From: Pseudomonas sp. HN11
Lineage (GTDB): Bacteria; Pseudomonadota; Gammaproteobacteria; Pseudomonadales; Pseudomonadaceae
Direction: 5' to 3'
NCBI RefSeq assembly: GCF_021390155.1
Contig: NZ_CP089985.1
Location: forward strand, 1,623,001-1,687,000
Length of the DNA: 64,000 bases
Shown here: piece after piece, positions 47,426 to 56,897 of the stretch
Layout: each line of letters starts with the position of its first letter
How positions within the stretch are numbered: the stretch's first letter is position 1
The notes under the pieces: generated by a model
Seen by the model: only the letters and a program-made list of their open reading frames with translations
Told to the model about the DNA's origin: nothing
Databases searched by the model: none
Translations under genes and position numbers: made by a program

Positions 47426-50116
47426 TCAGCGCTTCTCTTGCTTATTCGGTAATGGCGCAAACAACGCTTCGATATCCTCGTTGCCCAGTTGCCAATCCCC
47501 AGTGGTCCGCCCATCCAGCACGCCCGCCGCCAAGTCGGACTTTTCCTTCTGCAGATGCTGGATTTTCTCCTCCACCGTGCCCCGGGCGATCATCTTGTAG
47601 ACGAACACCGGCTTCTCCTGACCGATGCGATACGCACGGTCAGTCGCCTGGTTTTCCGTGGCCGGGTTCCACCAGGGATCGTAATGGATCACCGTATCGG
47701 CTTCGGTCAGGTTCAGGCCTACGCCACCGGCTTTCAGGCTGATCAGAAAAATCTGTAGCTTGCCGCTCTGGAAGTCCTTCACCGGCGTACGTCGATCCCG
47801 GGTCTGGCCGGTGAGCAGTGCGTAAGCCACGCCCCTTTTTTTCAGCTCGACTTCGATCAGGCTCAACATTGAGGTGAACTGGGAAAACAGCAGGATCCGC
47901 CGGCCTTCCTCAAACAGCTCCTCAAGCATTTCCATCAAGCTATCGAGTTTGCCCGAGCTGCTGCCACGGGCGGGTAGGGATGCGTCGTTGACCAGCCTTA
48001 AGTCGCAACACACCTGGCGCAACTTCAGCAGCGCCTCAAGAATGATGATCTGGCTGCGCGCCACGCCTTTGCGGGTGATTTCGTCGCGGACTTTCTTGTC
48101 CATGGCCAAGCGCATGGTTTCGTACACATCGCGCTGGGCCTCATTGAGCTCGACCCAGTGGATGATCTCGGTCTTGGGGGGCAGCTCGGTGGCCACTTGT
48201 TCCTTGGTGCGGCGCAGCAGGAAGGGTTTTATCCGACCATTGAGGTGCTGCAATCGCACATCGCTGGCGCGCTTTTCGATGGGCACGCGGTAATCGCGGT
48301 TGAAGCTTTTTACATCACCGAGCCAGCCCGGCAGCAGGAAATGGAACAACGACCACAGTTCGCCCAAGTGGTTTTCCAGCGGCGTACCACTCAGGCACAG
48401 GCGCTGGCGTGCGTTCAGCTCGCGAGCCGCCTGGGCCGCCTTGCTGGAGGGGTTCTTGATGTACTGGGCTTCGTCGAGGATCAACACGTGCAAGGGCTGG
48501 GCGGCTAGCTGTTCGATGTCCTTGGGCAGCAGCGCGTAGGTGGTCAGCAGCAGATCGTAGTCGTTTAGATTGGCAAAATGTTTCTTACGTGCTGCGCCAT
48601 ACAGCGCCAACACCTTGAGTTGGGGAGTGAAGTGCGCCGCCTCATCGAGCCAGTTGGGAATCAGGCTGGTGGGCATCACTACCATGCATGGCCGATCCAG
48701 GCGACCGGCGACTTTTTCACTGAGAATATGCGCCAGGGTCTGCAGGGTTTTGCCCAGTCCCATGTCATCCGCAAGTATCCCGCCAACCTCCAGTTGGCGC
48801 AGTGACTGCATCCAGCTCAAGCCTTCCAGTTGGTAAGGACGCAAGGTCGCGTTCAGCCCCTTGGGCGCCACGCAGGTGAAATCCTTGATATCCCGCAGAC
48901 GCTGGGCAAAGTTACGGATCTTCTCGCCACCTTCCCATTGCAGCGGCAGGTCTTCCAGTGGGTTCAGCCGAATTGCATCGGCCTTGGCCAGGCGCAGCGT
49001 GGTGGTGCCGGCGTCCTGTAGGTAGAACTCGCCGAGGGTCGCCAGCACCGGTTTCAATCGGCCGTAGGGCAGCGCGACTTGTATCGGGCCGTGGCCATTG
49101 GGCAGGCCTGGGATGTTCACCAGGATCAGCTCATCATCGCGGCGCCGCGCAAGTTTCTCCGGGTTGAGGATCTCGGTGTGGGAGCGCATCAGGTTCAGCA
49201 GGATCGGCAACAGGCTCAGCCGCTCACCGTTGACGATGATACCCAGCTCCAGGTCGAACCAATCACGCTCCGGGCCTTCGTCAACCGTGGCGTACCAGTC
49301 ATCGACGGCGCTCAGGTCGAAGCCGAAATCCTCATCGATCTGCAGCTCCCAGCCCTCGGCCCTCAACGTCGGCGAAGCATTGAGGGTGAAGTTCAGCCAG
49401 GCACTGTCATTGACCATCTCGAACAACTCGCCGGCGCTTTCCGGCAGCGCCTTGCTCTGGCGCGTGGCGATCTTGAAACCCAACAGGCGCAGTTGTTCGC
49501 GATACGGTTGTTCCAGTTCGGGATGTCGCTTGATCCGCAGGCTTTGGGTGTCCTGACGCACGATGATGTCGGCGTTTTTCTGCCCGCTGACGTAGTTGCC
49601 CAGGTAGTTGAACGACAGCGCCGCCCGGTGCTGGATATAGCGCTGCATCTTGCCATTGCGCGGTTCAAAGGCGCTGAACTCGACACTGGCCATCCACAGG
49701 CGCGGCACCGGCAGCACATCCTCCATCACCACTTGCGGCAGCACCGCACGGTTTTCCAGCACAGCCTGGAGTTTTCCCAGCAGTTCGGCATCCTGTGCGG
49801 CGGCGGGGTAGGCCAGGGTTTCCTGGACCTTGAGCAATACCGCGGCGATGTGTTTGCAGTTGGTGTGCACCGGACAGGTACAGCGGCTGTCCACCAGGAT
49901 CAATGTGCCCTTTGCCGATTCGCGCAGCGAAATGGTCTGCCGATACACATTGCCACCCGAACCCTCGCAACTGGCGACGATGGTGCTGTCGCCGCACTCG
50001 ACGATGCGTACTCGGTTTTCCAGGGCATAACGTCGCCCGCGCTCCAGGCTTTGCTCTTTAAAGCGATTGGCCCACGAAGGAGCCAGGGGTTTGGTCAAGG
50101 GCGACGTCAGGGACAT
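47426..50116 (-). CDS. SWIM zinc-finger SNF2-type helicase
   Basis: An 896-residue protein. A SWIM finger CTCPVHTNCKH lies near residue 78-90. The SNF2 ATPase core in the C-terminal half has Walker A DDMGLGKTLQTLAHI, DEAQ box LILDEAQYIKNPSSKAA, and helicase C motifs LISLKAGGVGLNLTEADTVIHYDPWWNPA and ATDRAYRIGQ. It resembles bacterial Swi2/Snf2 proteins such as RapA/HepA relatives that act on nucleoprotein complexes. It is not RapA itself, which lacks SWIM and sits elsewhere. Its specific target is unknown. Confidence 0.85.
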   Translation of the reverse strand: MSLTSPLTKPLAPSWANRFKEQSLERGRRYALENRVRIVECGDSTIVASCEGSGGNVYRQTISLRESAKGTLILVDSRCTCPVHTNCKHIAAVLLKVQETLAYPAAAQDAELLGKLQAVLENRAVLPQVVMEDVLPVPRLWMASVEFSAFEPRNGKMQRYIQHRAALSFNYLGNYVSGQKNADIIVRQDTQSLRIKRHPELEQPYREQLRLLGFKIATRQSKALPESAGELFEMVNDSAWLNFTLNASPTLRAEGWELQIDEDFGFDLSAVDDWYATVDEGPERDWFDLELGIIVNGERLSLLPILLNLMRSHTEILNPEKLARRRDDELILVNIPGLPNGHGPIQVALPYGRLKPVLATLGEFYLQDAGTTTLRLAKADAIRLNPLEDLPLQWEGGEKIRNFAQRLRDIKDFTCVAPKGLNATLRPYQLEGLSWMQSLRQLEVGGILADDMGLGKTLQTLAHILSEKVAGRLDRPCMVVMPTSLIPNWLDEAAHFTPQLKVLALYGAARKKHFANLNDYDLLLTTYALLPKDIEQLAAQPLHVLILDEAQYIKNPSSKAAQAARELNARQRLCLSGTPLENHLGELWSLFHFLLPGWLGDVKSFNRDYRVPIEKRASDVRLQHLNGRIKPFLLRRTKEQVATELPPKTEIIHWVELNEAQRDVYETMRLAMDKKVRDEITRKGVARSQIIILEALLKLRQVCCDLRLVNDASLPARGSSSGKLDSLMEMLEELFEEGRRILLFSQFTSMLSLIEVELKKRGVAYALLTGQTRDRRTPVKDFQSGKLQIFLISLKAGGVGLNLTEADTVIHYDPWWNPATENQATDRAYRIGQEKPVFVYKMIARGTVEEKIQHLQKEKSDLAAGVLDGRTTGDWQLGNEDIEALFAPLPNKQEKR

Positions 50117-50125
50117 GGTGCTGGA

Positions 50126-50692
50126 TCAGTCCTGAATATCGGGCGGTGGCGCGCTGGGTGGCTTGGCGGTCAGCGAGGTGATCTTGATCAGCAGCGCCAG
50201 GTGGCCACCGTCCAGGTAGTTGAGCTGGTTGTTCTTGGTACGCACGTCGGTCTGGCTCAGGTGCTCGCTGGCAATCACGTTGCCGTTGGCGTCGAACTGG
50301 TTGATCCAGAAGTTCGCATCGATATCGGTAAAGCGCCCCAATTGCAGGCTCAATACGCCCTCGATGGGAAACTGGCCGAACTGCTCCTGGCCGTCGGTGA
50401 TCGCGACCTTGACCGGCTGCTCGCCAAGGTTCTGTTCCCACGCCTTATGTAACAGCACCGTGTAAGTGGAATCGGCACGCAGCTTATCGACAATATTGGA
50501 AAGGCGCGGCGGGCTCAGCCTATCGCCCAGGCGCGCTGCCCCCGCATCCCAGTTTTCCGGCGCGGCACGGCTGTTGATCATCGGCTCGGCGTTCTGGCGC
50601 ACCAGGATCATTTCCACCTGGTACGGGCTGTCGGCGAACGCCGCAGGTGCCATTACTACCAACAACAAGCTCAAAATGCGGAACAGGCGCAT
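50126..50692 (-). CDS. CsiV-family periplasmic protein
   Basis: A 188-residue exported protein (signal peptide RLFRILSLLLVVMAPAAFA). The mature part, PYQVEMILVRQNAEP, LSLQLGRFTDIDANFWINQF and NNQLNYLDGGHLALLIKI, fits the CsiV/PF10972 family first noted in Shewanella as required for Lon-linked cell-envelope processes (from memory). AAGGACG precedes ATG 50692. It starts 11 bp after the mfd stop codon on the same strand, so it is probably translated from the mfd transcript, as at the corresponding P. aeruginosa locus. Confidence 0.7.
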   Translation of the reverse strand: MRLFRILSLLLVVMAPAAFADSPYQVEMILVRQNAEPMINSRAAPENWDAGAARLGDRLSPPRLSNIVDKLRADSTYTVLLHKAWEQNLGEQPVKVAITDGQEQFGQFPIEGVLSLQLGRFTDIDANFWINQFDANGNVIASEHLSQTDVRTKNNQLNYLDGGHLALLIKITSLTAKPPSAPPPDIQD

Positions 50693-50703
50693 TGGGGCGT
50701 CCT

Positions 50704-53700
50704 TCAAGCAGATTTCGGGATGAGGCGCTCGAACAACGCCTCCAAGGTATTAAAGCGTTCTTCGGCACGTTCCATCGGCACCATGAATTTGAACAGCGTA
50801 GCCCCTTCGAACTTGTAACGGTTGGGCTGACCCTGGATCAGTTTGATCAGCACCAACGGGTCCACCGGGGTCTGCGCTTCGAATTCGATGCGTCCACCCT
50901 GCGGCCCGGCGTCGACCTTCTTGATGCCCAGCTGTTCGGCCTGCAATTTCAGCAGGGTCAGGCGCACCAGGTTCTTGGTCGGTTCCGGCAGCAAGCCGAA
51001 ACGGTCGATCATCTCCACCTGCAGGTCTTTAAGACCTTCTTCATCGGTGGCCGAGGCGATGCGCTTGTACAGAATCAGTCGTGCGTGCACGTCCGGCAGG
51101 TAATCCTCGGGAATCAACGCCGGCAAGCGCAGGTTGATTTCCGGCCCGCCGCCCAGCGGTTGATCGAGGTTCGGTTGCTCGCCCTTGCGGATGGCTTTCA
51201 CCGCGCGCTCAAGCATCTCCATATACAGCGTGAAACCCACCGCCTGGATCTGCCCGCTCTGGCCGTCGCCCAGCAGTTCGCCGGCGCCACGGATTTCCAG
51301 ATCGTTGGTGGCCAGTACAAAGCCGGCGCCCAGGTCCTGGGTGTTGGCAATGGCCTCCAGGCGTTTTTCCGCATCACCGGTGATTTGCTGGCGCGGTGGC
51401 GTCAGCAGATAGGCATAGGCCTGGTGGTGGCTGCGCCCAACGCGGCCGCGTAATTGGTGAAGCTGTGCCAGGCCAAACTTGTCGGCGCGCTCGATGATGA
51501 TGGTGTTGGCGCTCGGCACGTCGATGCCGGTCTCGATGATGGTCGAGGCGATCAGCACGTTGAAGCGCTTGTGGTAGAAGTCGCTCATCACCTGTTCGAG
51601 TTCGCGCTCGCGCATCTGCCCGTGGCCGATGGCGATACGCGCCTCCGGCACCAGCTCGGCGAGGTCGGCGGCGCATTTTTCGATGGTCTTCACGTCGTTG
51701 TGCAGGTAATAAACCTGCCCGCCGCGCAGCAGTTCACGCAGCAGCGCTTCCTTGACTGTGCTCTTGTTCTGTTCCATCACGAAGGTGCGCACCGACAAAC
51801 GGCGCGCCGGTGGCGTGGCGATGATTGACAGGTCGCGCATGCCCGACACCGCCATGTTCAGCGTGCGCGGAATCGGCGTGGCGGTGAGGGTAAGAATGTC
51901 GACTTCGCTGCGCAGGGCCTTGAGCTGTTCTTTCTGACGTACACCAAAGCGGTGTTCTTCGTCGATGATCACCAGGCCGAGGTTTTTGATCTTCACATCG
52001 TCCGACAGCAGCTTGTGGGTGCCGATGACGATGTCGATCTTGCCTTCGGCCAAATCGGCGATGGCGGCGTTCACTTCCTTGGCCGATTTGAAGCGGCTCA
52101 TGACTTCCACGGTCACTGGCCAGTCGGCAAAGCGGTCGCGGAAGCTGTTGTAGTGTTGCTGGGCGAGCAGGGTGGTCGGCACCAGGATCGCGACTTGCTT
52201 GCCGCCGTGCACGGCGATGAAGGCGGCGCGCATGGCCACTTCGGTCTTGCCGAAACCCACGTCGCCGCAGACCAGGCGGTCCATCGGCTTGGGCGCAAGC
52301 ATGTCGGCGCGCACGGCTTCGATGGTGGTTTGCTGGTCCGGGGTTTCTTCGAAGGCGAAGCCGGCGCTGAAGGTGGCGTAGTCGGCTTTCGGGTCGGCAA
52401 ACGCGTAACCCTCGCGCGCCGCGCGGCGTGCATAGATGTCGAGCAGTTCGGCAGCGACGTCGCGCACTTGTTCGGCGGCCTTGCGCTTGGCTTTCTGCCA
52501 GGTCTCCGAACCCAGGCGGTGCAACGGCGCCAGGGCGTCGTCGCTGCCGGTGTAGCGCGCAATCAAATGCAGGTTGGCCACCGGCACATAGAGTTTGGCG
52601 CCCTCGGCATATTCCATGGTGAGGAATTCGGCGGCCTGATTATCGATCTCCAGAGTCTGCAGGCCCAGGTAGCGGCCGACGCCGTGATCGATGTGCACCA
52701 CCGGCGCGCCTTCACGCAGCTCGGTGAGGTTTTTGATCACCGCATCGTTGTTGGCATCGGCGCGTTTTTCGCGGCGACGGCGCTGCATCACGCGCTGGCC
52801 GAACAGCGGGCTTTCGGCGATCAGCGCCAGGGCCGGATCATCCAGCAACAGGCCTTCGTCGAGCGGTGCGATGGTGATCGCCAGGCGTTCTTTGCTTTTG
52901 ACGAAATCCGGCCAGCTGTCGACGGTTTTCGGTCGCAGCTTCAGGCGCTCAAGCAACTCCAGCAGCACTTCGCGGCGGCCGGCGGACTCGGCGGTAAACA
53001 GCACGCGGCCGGGGAAGTCGCCGAGGAAGTTGGACAGAGCTTCCAGTGGTTGCGTGGCTTTGGCCTGGATCGCCAGATCCGGCAGCGTTCCCGCAGGGAA
53101 ACGCTCGCGGCCGACGCCGGTTTCCACATCCTGCTGGCTGGCAACCACGCGCGGCCAGCTTTTCAGGCGCGCGAAGCAGTCTTCCACCGGCAGGAACAGC
53201 TCAGCGGGCGGCAATAGAGGACGGGACGGGTCGACGCGGCGCTCTTCATAGCGATTGCGCACGTCGTTCCAGAAGTTTTCCGCAGCTTGTTCGATACCTG
53301 GCAGCGAGAACACTTGAGTGTCCTGGGGCAGGTAATCGAACAGGGTGGAGGTTTCGTCGAAGAACAGCGGCAGGTAGTACTCGATACCGGCCGGGGTAAT
53401 CCCGCTGCTCAAGTCCTGAAAGATCGGGCAGCGGCGGAAATCTACGTCGAAACGTTCACGGAAGCGCGCCTTGAAGCGGGTAACCGCGTCTTTTTGCAGC
53501 GGGAATTCCCGTGCGGGCAGCAGCTTGACCGAGTCGACTTTATCGACAGAGCGCTGGTTTTCCGGGTCGAAGGTGCGCAGCGTCTCGATTTCGTCGTCGA
53601 ACAGGTCGATGCGGTAGGGCAGCTTGCTGCCCATCGGGAACAGGTCGATCAGTGCACCACGCACCGCGAATTCACCGTGCTCGTACACCGTGTCGACGCA

Positions 53701-54153
53701 GCGATAACCGCTGGCTTCCAGGCGTGTGCGCATTTGCTCGACATCAAGCTTCTGGCCGATATCCAGCACCAGGCTGCTGCCCAGCAGGAACTTGGTTGGC
53801 GCCAGGCGATGCAGCGCCGTAGTAATCGGCACCACCAGTACGCCGTGGGCCAGTTCCGGCAAGCGGTACAGGCTGGCGATGCGCTGGGAGATGATGTCCT
53901 GGTGCGGCGAGAACAGGTCGTAGGGCAGGGTTTCCCAGTCGGGAAAGTGCAGCACCGGCAAATCGGGGGCGAAGAAGCTCAGCTCCTGCTCCAACCGTTC
54001 GGCGCTTTGGCTGTCGGCGGTGAGCAGCAGGGTAAAGCGCTTGGCTGCGCTGGCAGCCTCGGCGATGGCCAGGCTCAGGGCGGCACCGGGCAGGTTGCCC
54101 CAATGCTGTTTACCTGCCGCGGCAGGGAGAAGCGGTAGACGCAGGACGGGCAC
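50704..54153 (-). CDS. mfd: Transcription-repair coupling factor
   Basis: A 1149-residue protein. N-terminal UvrB-like region recruits UvrA; the RNA-polymerase-interacting CarD-like domain at about 470-550 contains LREGAPVVHIDHGVGRYLGLQ; the RecG-like translocase has Walker A GDVGFGKTEVAMRAAF near residue 628 and DEEHRFGVRQKEQL near 729; a C-terminal TRCF domain closes it. It removes RNA polymerase stalled at lesions and recruits repair. GTG start at 54153; upstream CTGACA-N18-TACAAT promoter. Confidence 0.96.
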   Translation of the reverse strand: MPVLRLPLLPAAAGKQHWGNLPGAALSLAIAEAASAAKRFTLLLTADSQSAERLEQELSFFAPDLPVLHFPDWETLPYDLFSPHQDIISQRIASLYRLPELAHGVLVVPITTALHRLAPTKFLLGSSLVLDIGQKLDVEQMRTRLEASGYRCVDTVYEHGEFAVRGALIDLFPMGSKLPYRIDLFDDEIETLRTFDPENQRSVDKVDSVKLLPAREFPLQKDAVTRFKARFRERFDVDFRRCPIFQDLSSGITPAGIEYYLPLFFDETSTLFDYLPQDTQVFSLPGIEQAAENFWNDVRNRYEERRVDPSRPLLPPAELFLPVEDCFARLKSWPRVVASQQDVETGVGRERFPAGTLPDLAIQAKATQPLEALSNFLGDFPGRVLFTAESAGRREVLLELLERLKLRPKTVDSWPDFVKSKERLAITIAPLDEGLLLDDPALALIAESPLFGQRVMQRRRREKRADANNDAVIKNLTELREGAPVVHIDHGVGRYLGLQTLEIDNQAAEFLTMEYAEGAKLYVPVANLHLIARYTGSDDALAPLHRLGSETWQKAKRKAAEQVRDVAAELLDIYARRAAREGYAFADPKADYATFSAGFAFEETPDQQTTIEAVRADMLAPKPMDRLVCGDVGFGKTEVAMRAAFIAVHGGKQVAILVPTTLLAQQHYNSFRDRFADWPVTVEVMSRFKSAKEVNAAIADLAEGKIDIVIGTHKLLSDDVKIKNLGLVIIDEEHRFGVRQKEQLKALRSEVDILTLTATPIPRTLNMAVSGMRDLSIIATPPARRLSVRTFVMEQNKSTVKEALLRELLRGGQVYYLHNDVKTIEKCAADLAELVPEARIAIGHGQMRERELEQVMSDFYHKRFNVLIASTIIETGIDVPSANTIIIERADKFGLAQLHQLRGRVGRSHHQAYAYLLTPPRQQITGDAEKRLEAIANTQDLGAGFVLATNDLEIRGAGELLGDGQSGQIQAVGFTLYMEMLERAVKAIRKGEQPNLDQPLGGGPEINLRLPALIPEDYLPDVHARLILYKRIASATDEEGLKDLQVEMIDRFGLLPEPTKNLVRLTLLKLQAEQLGIKKVDAGPQGGRIEFEAQTPVDPLVLIKLIQGQPNRYKFEGATLFKFMVPMERAEERFNTLEALFERLIPKSA

Positions 54154-54508
54154 GGAAGGTTGAGCTCCAAGCGTTGCGACAAAGTCGGTAATTGTAACGG
54201 GCCAAGGTGCCGCCTGTCAGTTTATGACTGAGCCTATAACGGTTTGTGGGAAATGTAGTGGCTAAGACAAACAATGGTGTGTTTTGACTCAATATGTAGT
54301 GCCAAAATGTACGCGTTTTTCGGAGGGTTACGGACAAGTTGTCCTGCGGGTGCCATTGGTGGCCTTCTGGAACCCGCGTATTTACTGGGCTGTAGCGGGG
54401 TGTCAATTTTTCGCAAGGACTTTTTGTTGCCGGACGCGCATTGCTCCGAGGGCGGGCGGGCGGCATAATGTAGCCCCTTTTTTCAGCCCCTACATGTGGA
54501 AGGTTCCC
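54154..54508. other. Divergent mfd-gap intergenic region
   Basis: About 355 bases without a gene. The mfd promoter lies near its left edge. An ATGTAGTG octamer occurs twice about 45 bases apart (from 54255 and from 54294). The right side near 54470-54500 leads into the gap ribosome site GGAAGG. I see no clear gap promoter or regulator box. Confidence 0.5.
54191..54220 (-). promoter_or_regulatory. Candidate mfd promoter
   Basis: Read leftward: CTGACA (54215-54220), 18-base spacer, TACAAT (54191-54196), 38 bases before the mfd start. Confidence 0.4.
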
Positions 54509-55957
54509 GTGACTCAGAAGCCCGACCAGTGTCTTGGTGAATGGATCGACCGTGAAGCACTCGCAGAAGCGATGATCCCGCTTATCGGTCAGCTGTACCG
54601 CAATAACAATGTGGTGAGCTCGATCTATGGCCGCAGCCTGATCAACCAGTCCGTCATCGCGATTCTCAAAGCCCACCGCTTTGCGCGTCACCGTTCTGCC
54701 GACGACAGCGAACTCTCCGTCCACGAAACATTCCCACTGCTCAAGGCCATGAGCGAGCTCAAGCTCGGCGCGGCTTCGGTAGACCTGGGCAAACTGGCCT
54801 ATAAATTCCGCAAGGAAGGCGCCGGCCGCAGCGCCGAGCAGTTCGTGCGTGAAGAAATGGCCGATGTGGTTGGCCAGCAAAACGCCGCTGCCCGCAAAGG
54901 CACCGACGTTGTACTGTACGGCTTCGGTCGTATCGGCCGCCTGCTGGCACGCATCCTGATCGAAAAAACCGGTGGCGGCGACGGCCTGCGCCTGCGTGCC
55001 ATCGTTGTACGCAAAGGCGCCGAGAACGACCTGACCAAACGCGCCAGCCTGCTGCGCCGCGATTCGGTACACGGTCCGTTCAACGGCACCATCGTCATCG
55101 ACGAAGAAAACAATACCATCACCGCCAACGGTAACCTGATCCAGGTGATCTACGCGAAGAATCCGTCCGAGGTGGATTACACCCAGTACGGCATCAAGGA
55201 CGCCCTGCTGGTGGATAACACCGGCGTATGGCGTGACGCCGAAGGCCTGGGCCAGCACCTGGCCTGCCCGGGTGTTGACCGCGTTGTCCTGACCGCGCCT
55301 GGCAAAGGCAAGCTGAAGAACATCGTTCACGGTATCAACCATGCTGAAATCACTGCTGACGACAAGATCGTGTCCGCCGCTTCCTGCACCACCAACGCCA
55401 TCGTGCCGGTGCTGAAGGCGGTGAATGACAAGTTCGGCATCGTCAACGGCCACGTTGAAACCGTTCACTCGTACACCAACGACCAGAACCTGATCGACAA
55501 CTTCCACAAGGGCGATCGCCGTGGCCGTAGCGCCGCGTTGAACATGGTGATCACCGAGACCGGTGCAGCCACCGCTGCTGCCAAGGCCCTGCCTGAGCTG
55601 GCCGGCAAGCTGACCGGCAACGCGATCCGCGTGCCGACGCCAAACGTGTCGATGGCCATTCTCAACCTGAACCTTGAAAAAGCCGCCACCCGTGAAGAGA
55701 TGAACGAGTACCTGCGCTACATGGCGCTGCACTCCGATCTGCATAAGCAAATCGACTTCGTCAACTCCCAGGAAGTGGTTTCCACCGACTTCGTTGGCTC
55801 GCGCCACGCCGGTGTGGTGGACGCGGAAGCGACCATTACCCAGGACAACCGCGTTGTACTTTACGTTTGGTACGACAACGAGTTCGGCTACAGCTGCCAG
55901 GTGGTTCGCGTGATGGAAGACATGGCCGGGGTCAACCCGCCTGCATTCCCGCGCTAA
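54509..55957 (+). CDS. gap: Glyceraldehyde-3-phosphate dehydrogenase, long form
   Basis: A 482-residue enzyme. A standard GAPDH core begins at about residue 131 (GTDVVLYGFGRIGRLLARIL), with catalytic Cys in IVSAASCTTNAIVPV near residue 292 and VWYDNEFGYSCQVVRV near the end. About 130 extra N-terminal residues (AEAMIPLIGQLYRNNNVVSSIYGRSLIN, AMSELKLGAASVDLGKL) have no GAPDH counterpart; this long form is usual for one GAPDH of pseudomonads. GTG 54509 with GGAAGG upstream is preferred to ATG 54494. Upstream mfd is divergent. Confidence 0.9.
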   Translation: MTQKPDQCLGEWIDREALAEAMIPLIGQLYRNNNVVSSIYGRSLINQSVIAILKAHRFARHRSADDSELSVHETFPLLKAMSELKLGAASVDLGKLAYKFRKEGAGRSAEQFVREEMADVVGQQNAAARKGTDVVLYGFGRIGRLLARILIEKTGGGDGLRLRAIVVRKGAENDLTKRASLLRRDSVHGPFNGTIVIDEENNTITANGNLIQVIYAKNPSEVDYTQYGIKDALLVDNTGVWRDAEGLGQHLACPGVDRVVLTAPGKGKLKNIVHGINHAEITADDKIVSAASCTTNAIVPVLKAVNDKFGIVNGHVETVHSYTNDQNLIDNFHKGDRRGRSAALNMVITETGAATAAAKALPELAGKLTGNAIRVPTPNVSMAILNLNLEKAATREEMNEYLRYMALHSDLHKQIDFVNSQEVVSTDFVGSRHAGVVDAEATITQDNRVVLYVWYDNEFGYSCQVVRVMEDMAGVNPPAFPR

Positions 55958-55973
55958 GCTTTTGTGCTGAATG

Positions 55974-56012
55974 AAAAAGCCCCGACTGGTTCGACTGGTT
56001 CGGGGCTTTTTT
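55974..56012 (+). terminator. Intrinsic terminator after gap
   Basis: AAAAAGCCCCGA and TCGGGGCTTTTTT flank a 14-base loop, ending in TTTTTT. Confidence 0.87.
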
Positions 56013-56023
56013 GTGGTTGAGGG

Positions 56024-56106
56024 CCTCTTCGCGAGCAAGCCCACATTCGACCGGTTTCTTCAGGGCAAGCGCGGTTAAATGTGGGAGCGGGCTTGCTCGC
56101 GAAGGC
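56024..56106. repeat. REP pair, left unit truncated
   Basis: CTCTTCGCGAGCAAGCCCACATT (left, from 56024) lacks the CGCTCCC part; the right inverted unit ATGTGGGAGCGGGCTTGCTCGCGAAGG (from 56079) is complete. The pair lies between gap and the end of the convergent chalcone-isomerase-like gene. Confidence 0.8.
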
Positions 56107-56129
56107 GGTCGTTCAGCCAGCGCAAATCT

Positions 56130-56663
56130 TCAATTGAGCAACTGGATACGCAAACGTTCGGACAGCCCATTTGGCGCCAGCCAGAGGCTCAGGTAGGTCC
56201 TGGCAAGCTCACCATCACGACTGCTGAACACCACCTGCCCATTGATCTCCAGGTTCAAACCACGGCCCGGACGAAAATCCAGGGCATACCGATCGCCGCT
56301 GTGGATATCCCGAAAGCTGGCGTGCAGTTTGTCTATCTCGGGCTTCAGGCGGGCACTGGCCTGCTGGCGCTCCAGCGTGGTGGTGGCGGCCTTGATCACG
56401 TCAGAGCGGTCGATGTCGCGAAAGTAATACAGCGTCAGGCGCAGCGCTTTTTGTTGCGCCCAGGCCTGCTTGGCGCTCAAGTCGGACGAGGCATATAACA
56501 CAGCCGCGTAGACATCCGCCCATAGGTAGGTGAGCAGCGCCTGGTTTTTCAGGGTCAGTTGCTGGGACTGTGCCGGAAAATCGGCCTGTTTCAGCCGATC
56601 CACCTCATTGGCCTGTGCCTTTATGGACAGCATCAGTAATAAACAGCAGACGACATGTCGCAT
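56130..56663 (-). CDS. Exported chalcone-isomerase-like protein
   Basis: A 177-residue protein with a signal peptide (VVCCLLLMLSIKAQA). The mature part, with LLTYLWADVYAAVLYASSDL, LRLTLYYFRDIDRSDVIKAA, DIHSGDRYALDFRPGRGLNLEINGQVV and LWLAPNGLSERLR, matches the bacterial chalcone-isomerase-like fold family that is not expected to isomerise chalcones and probably binds a fatty-acid-like ligand. ATG 56663 is chosen; 48 extra codons upstream cover no signal peptide. Confidence 0.75.
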   Translation of the reverse strand: MRHVVCCLLLMLSIKAQANEVDRLKQADFPAQSQQLTLKNQALLTYLWADVYAAVLYASSDLSAKQAWAQQKALRLTLYYFRDIDRSDVIKAATTTLERQQASARLKPEIDKLHASFRDIHSGDRYALDFRPGRGLNLEINGQVVFSSRDGELARTYLSLWLAPNGLSERLRIQLLN

Positions 56664-56897
56664 AATGGCCAGTCCTGCAAAGGGGCTTGCCGGCAGTGTA
56701 ATTGCAATTTCCTGATGGTGTAGTAAAGGCAAGACTGGCCTATGACGCGACCAAGGGTTAATGTTCGCGGCGTTGAGCCTTATATAGACTGTGCCCCGGT
56801 TCACACACTTGAGCCAAATTGTCCTTCATGACCGCTGGCCGCGGCATGATTTAGCCCGGCGTCCAACCGCACGCCTGGCCTGTTCTGAGGAGTACGC

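Noticed and set aside
54110..56044. A 644-codon leftward frame spanning gap and its upstream region
   Set aside because: It crosses the gap promoter region and overlaps mfd at its end; no family is seen.
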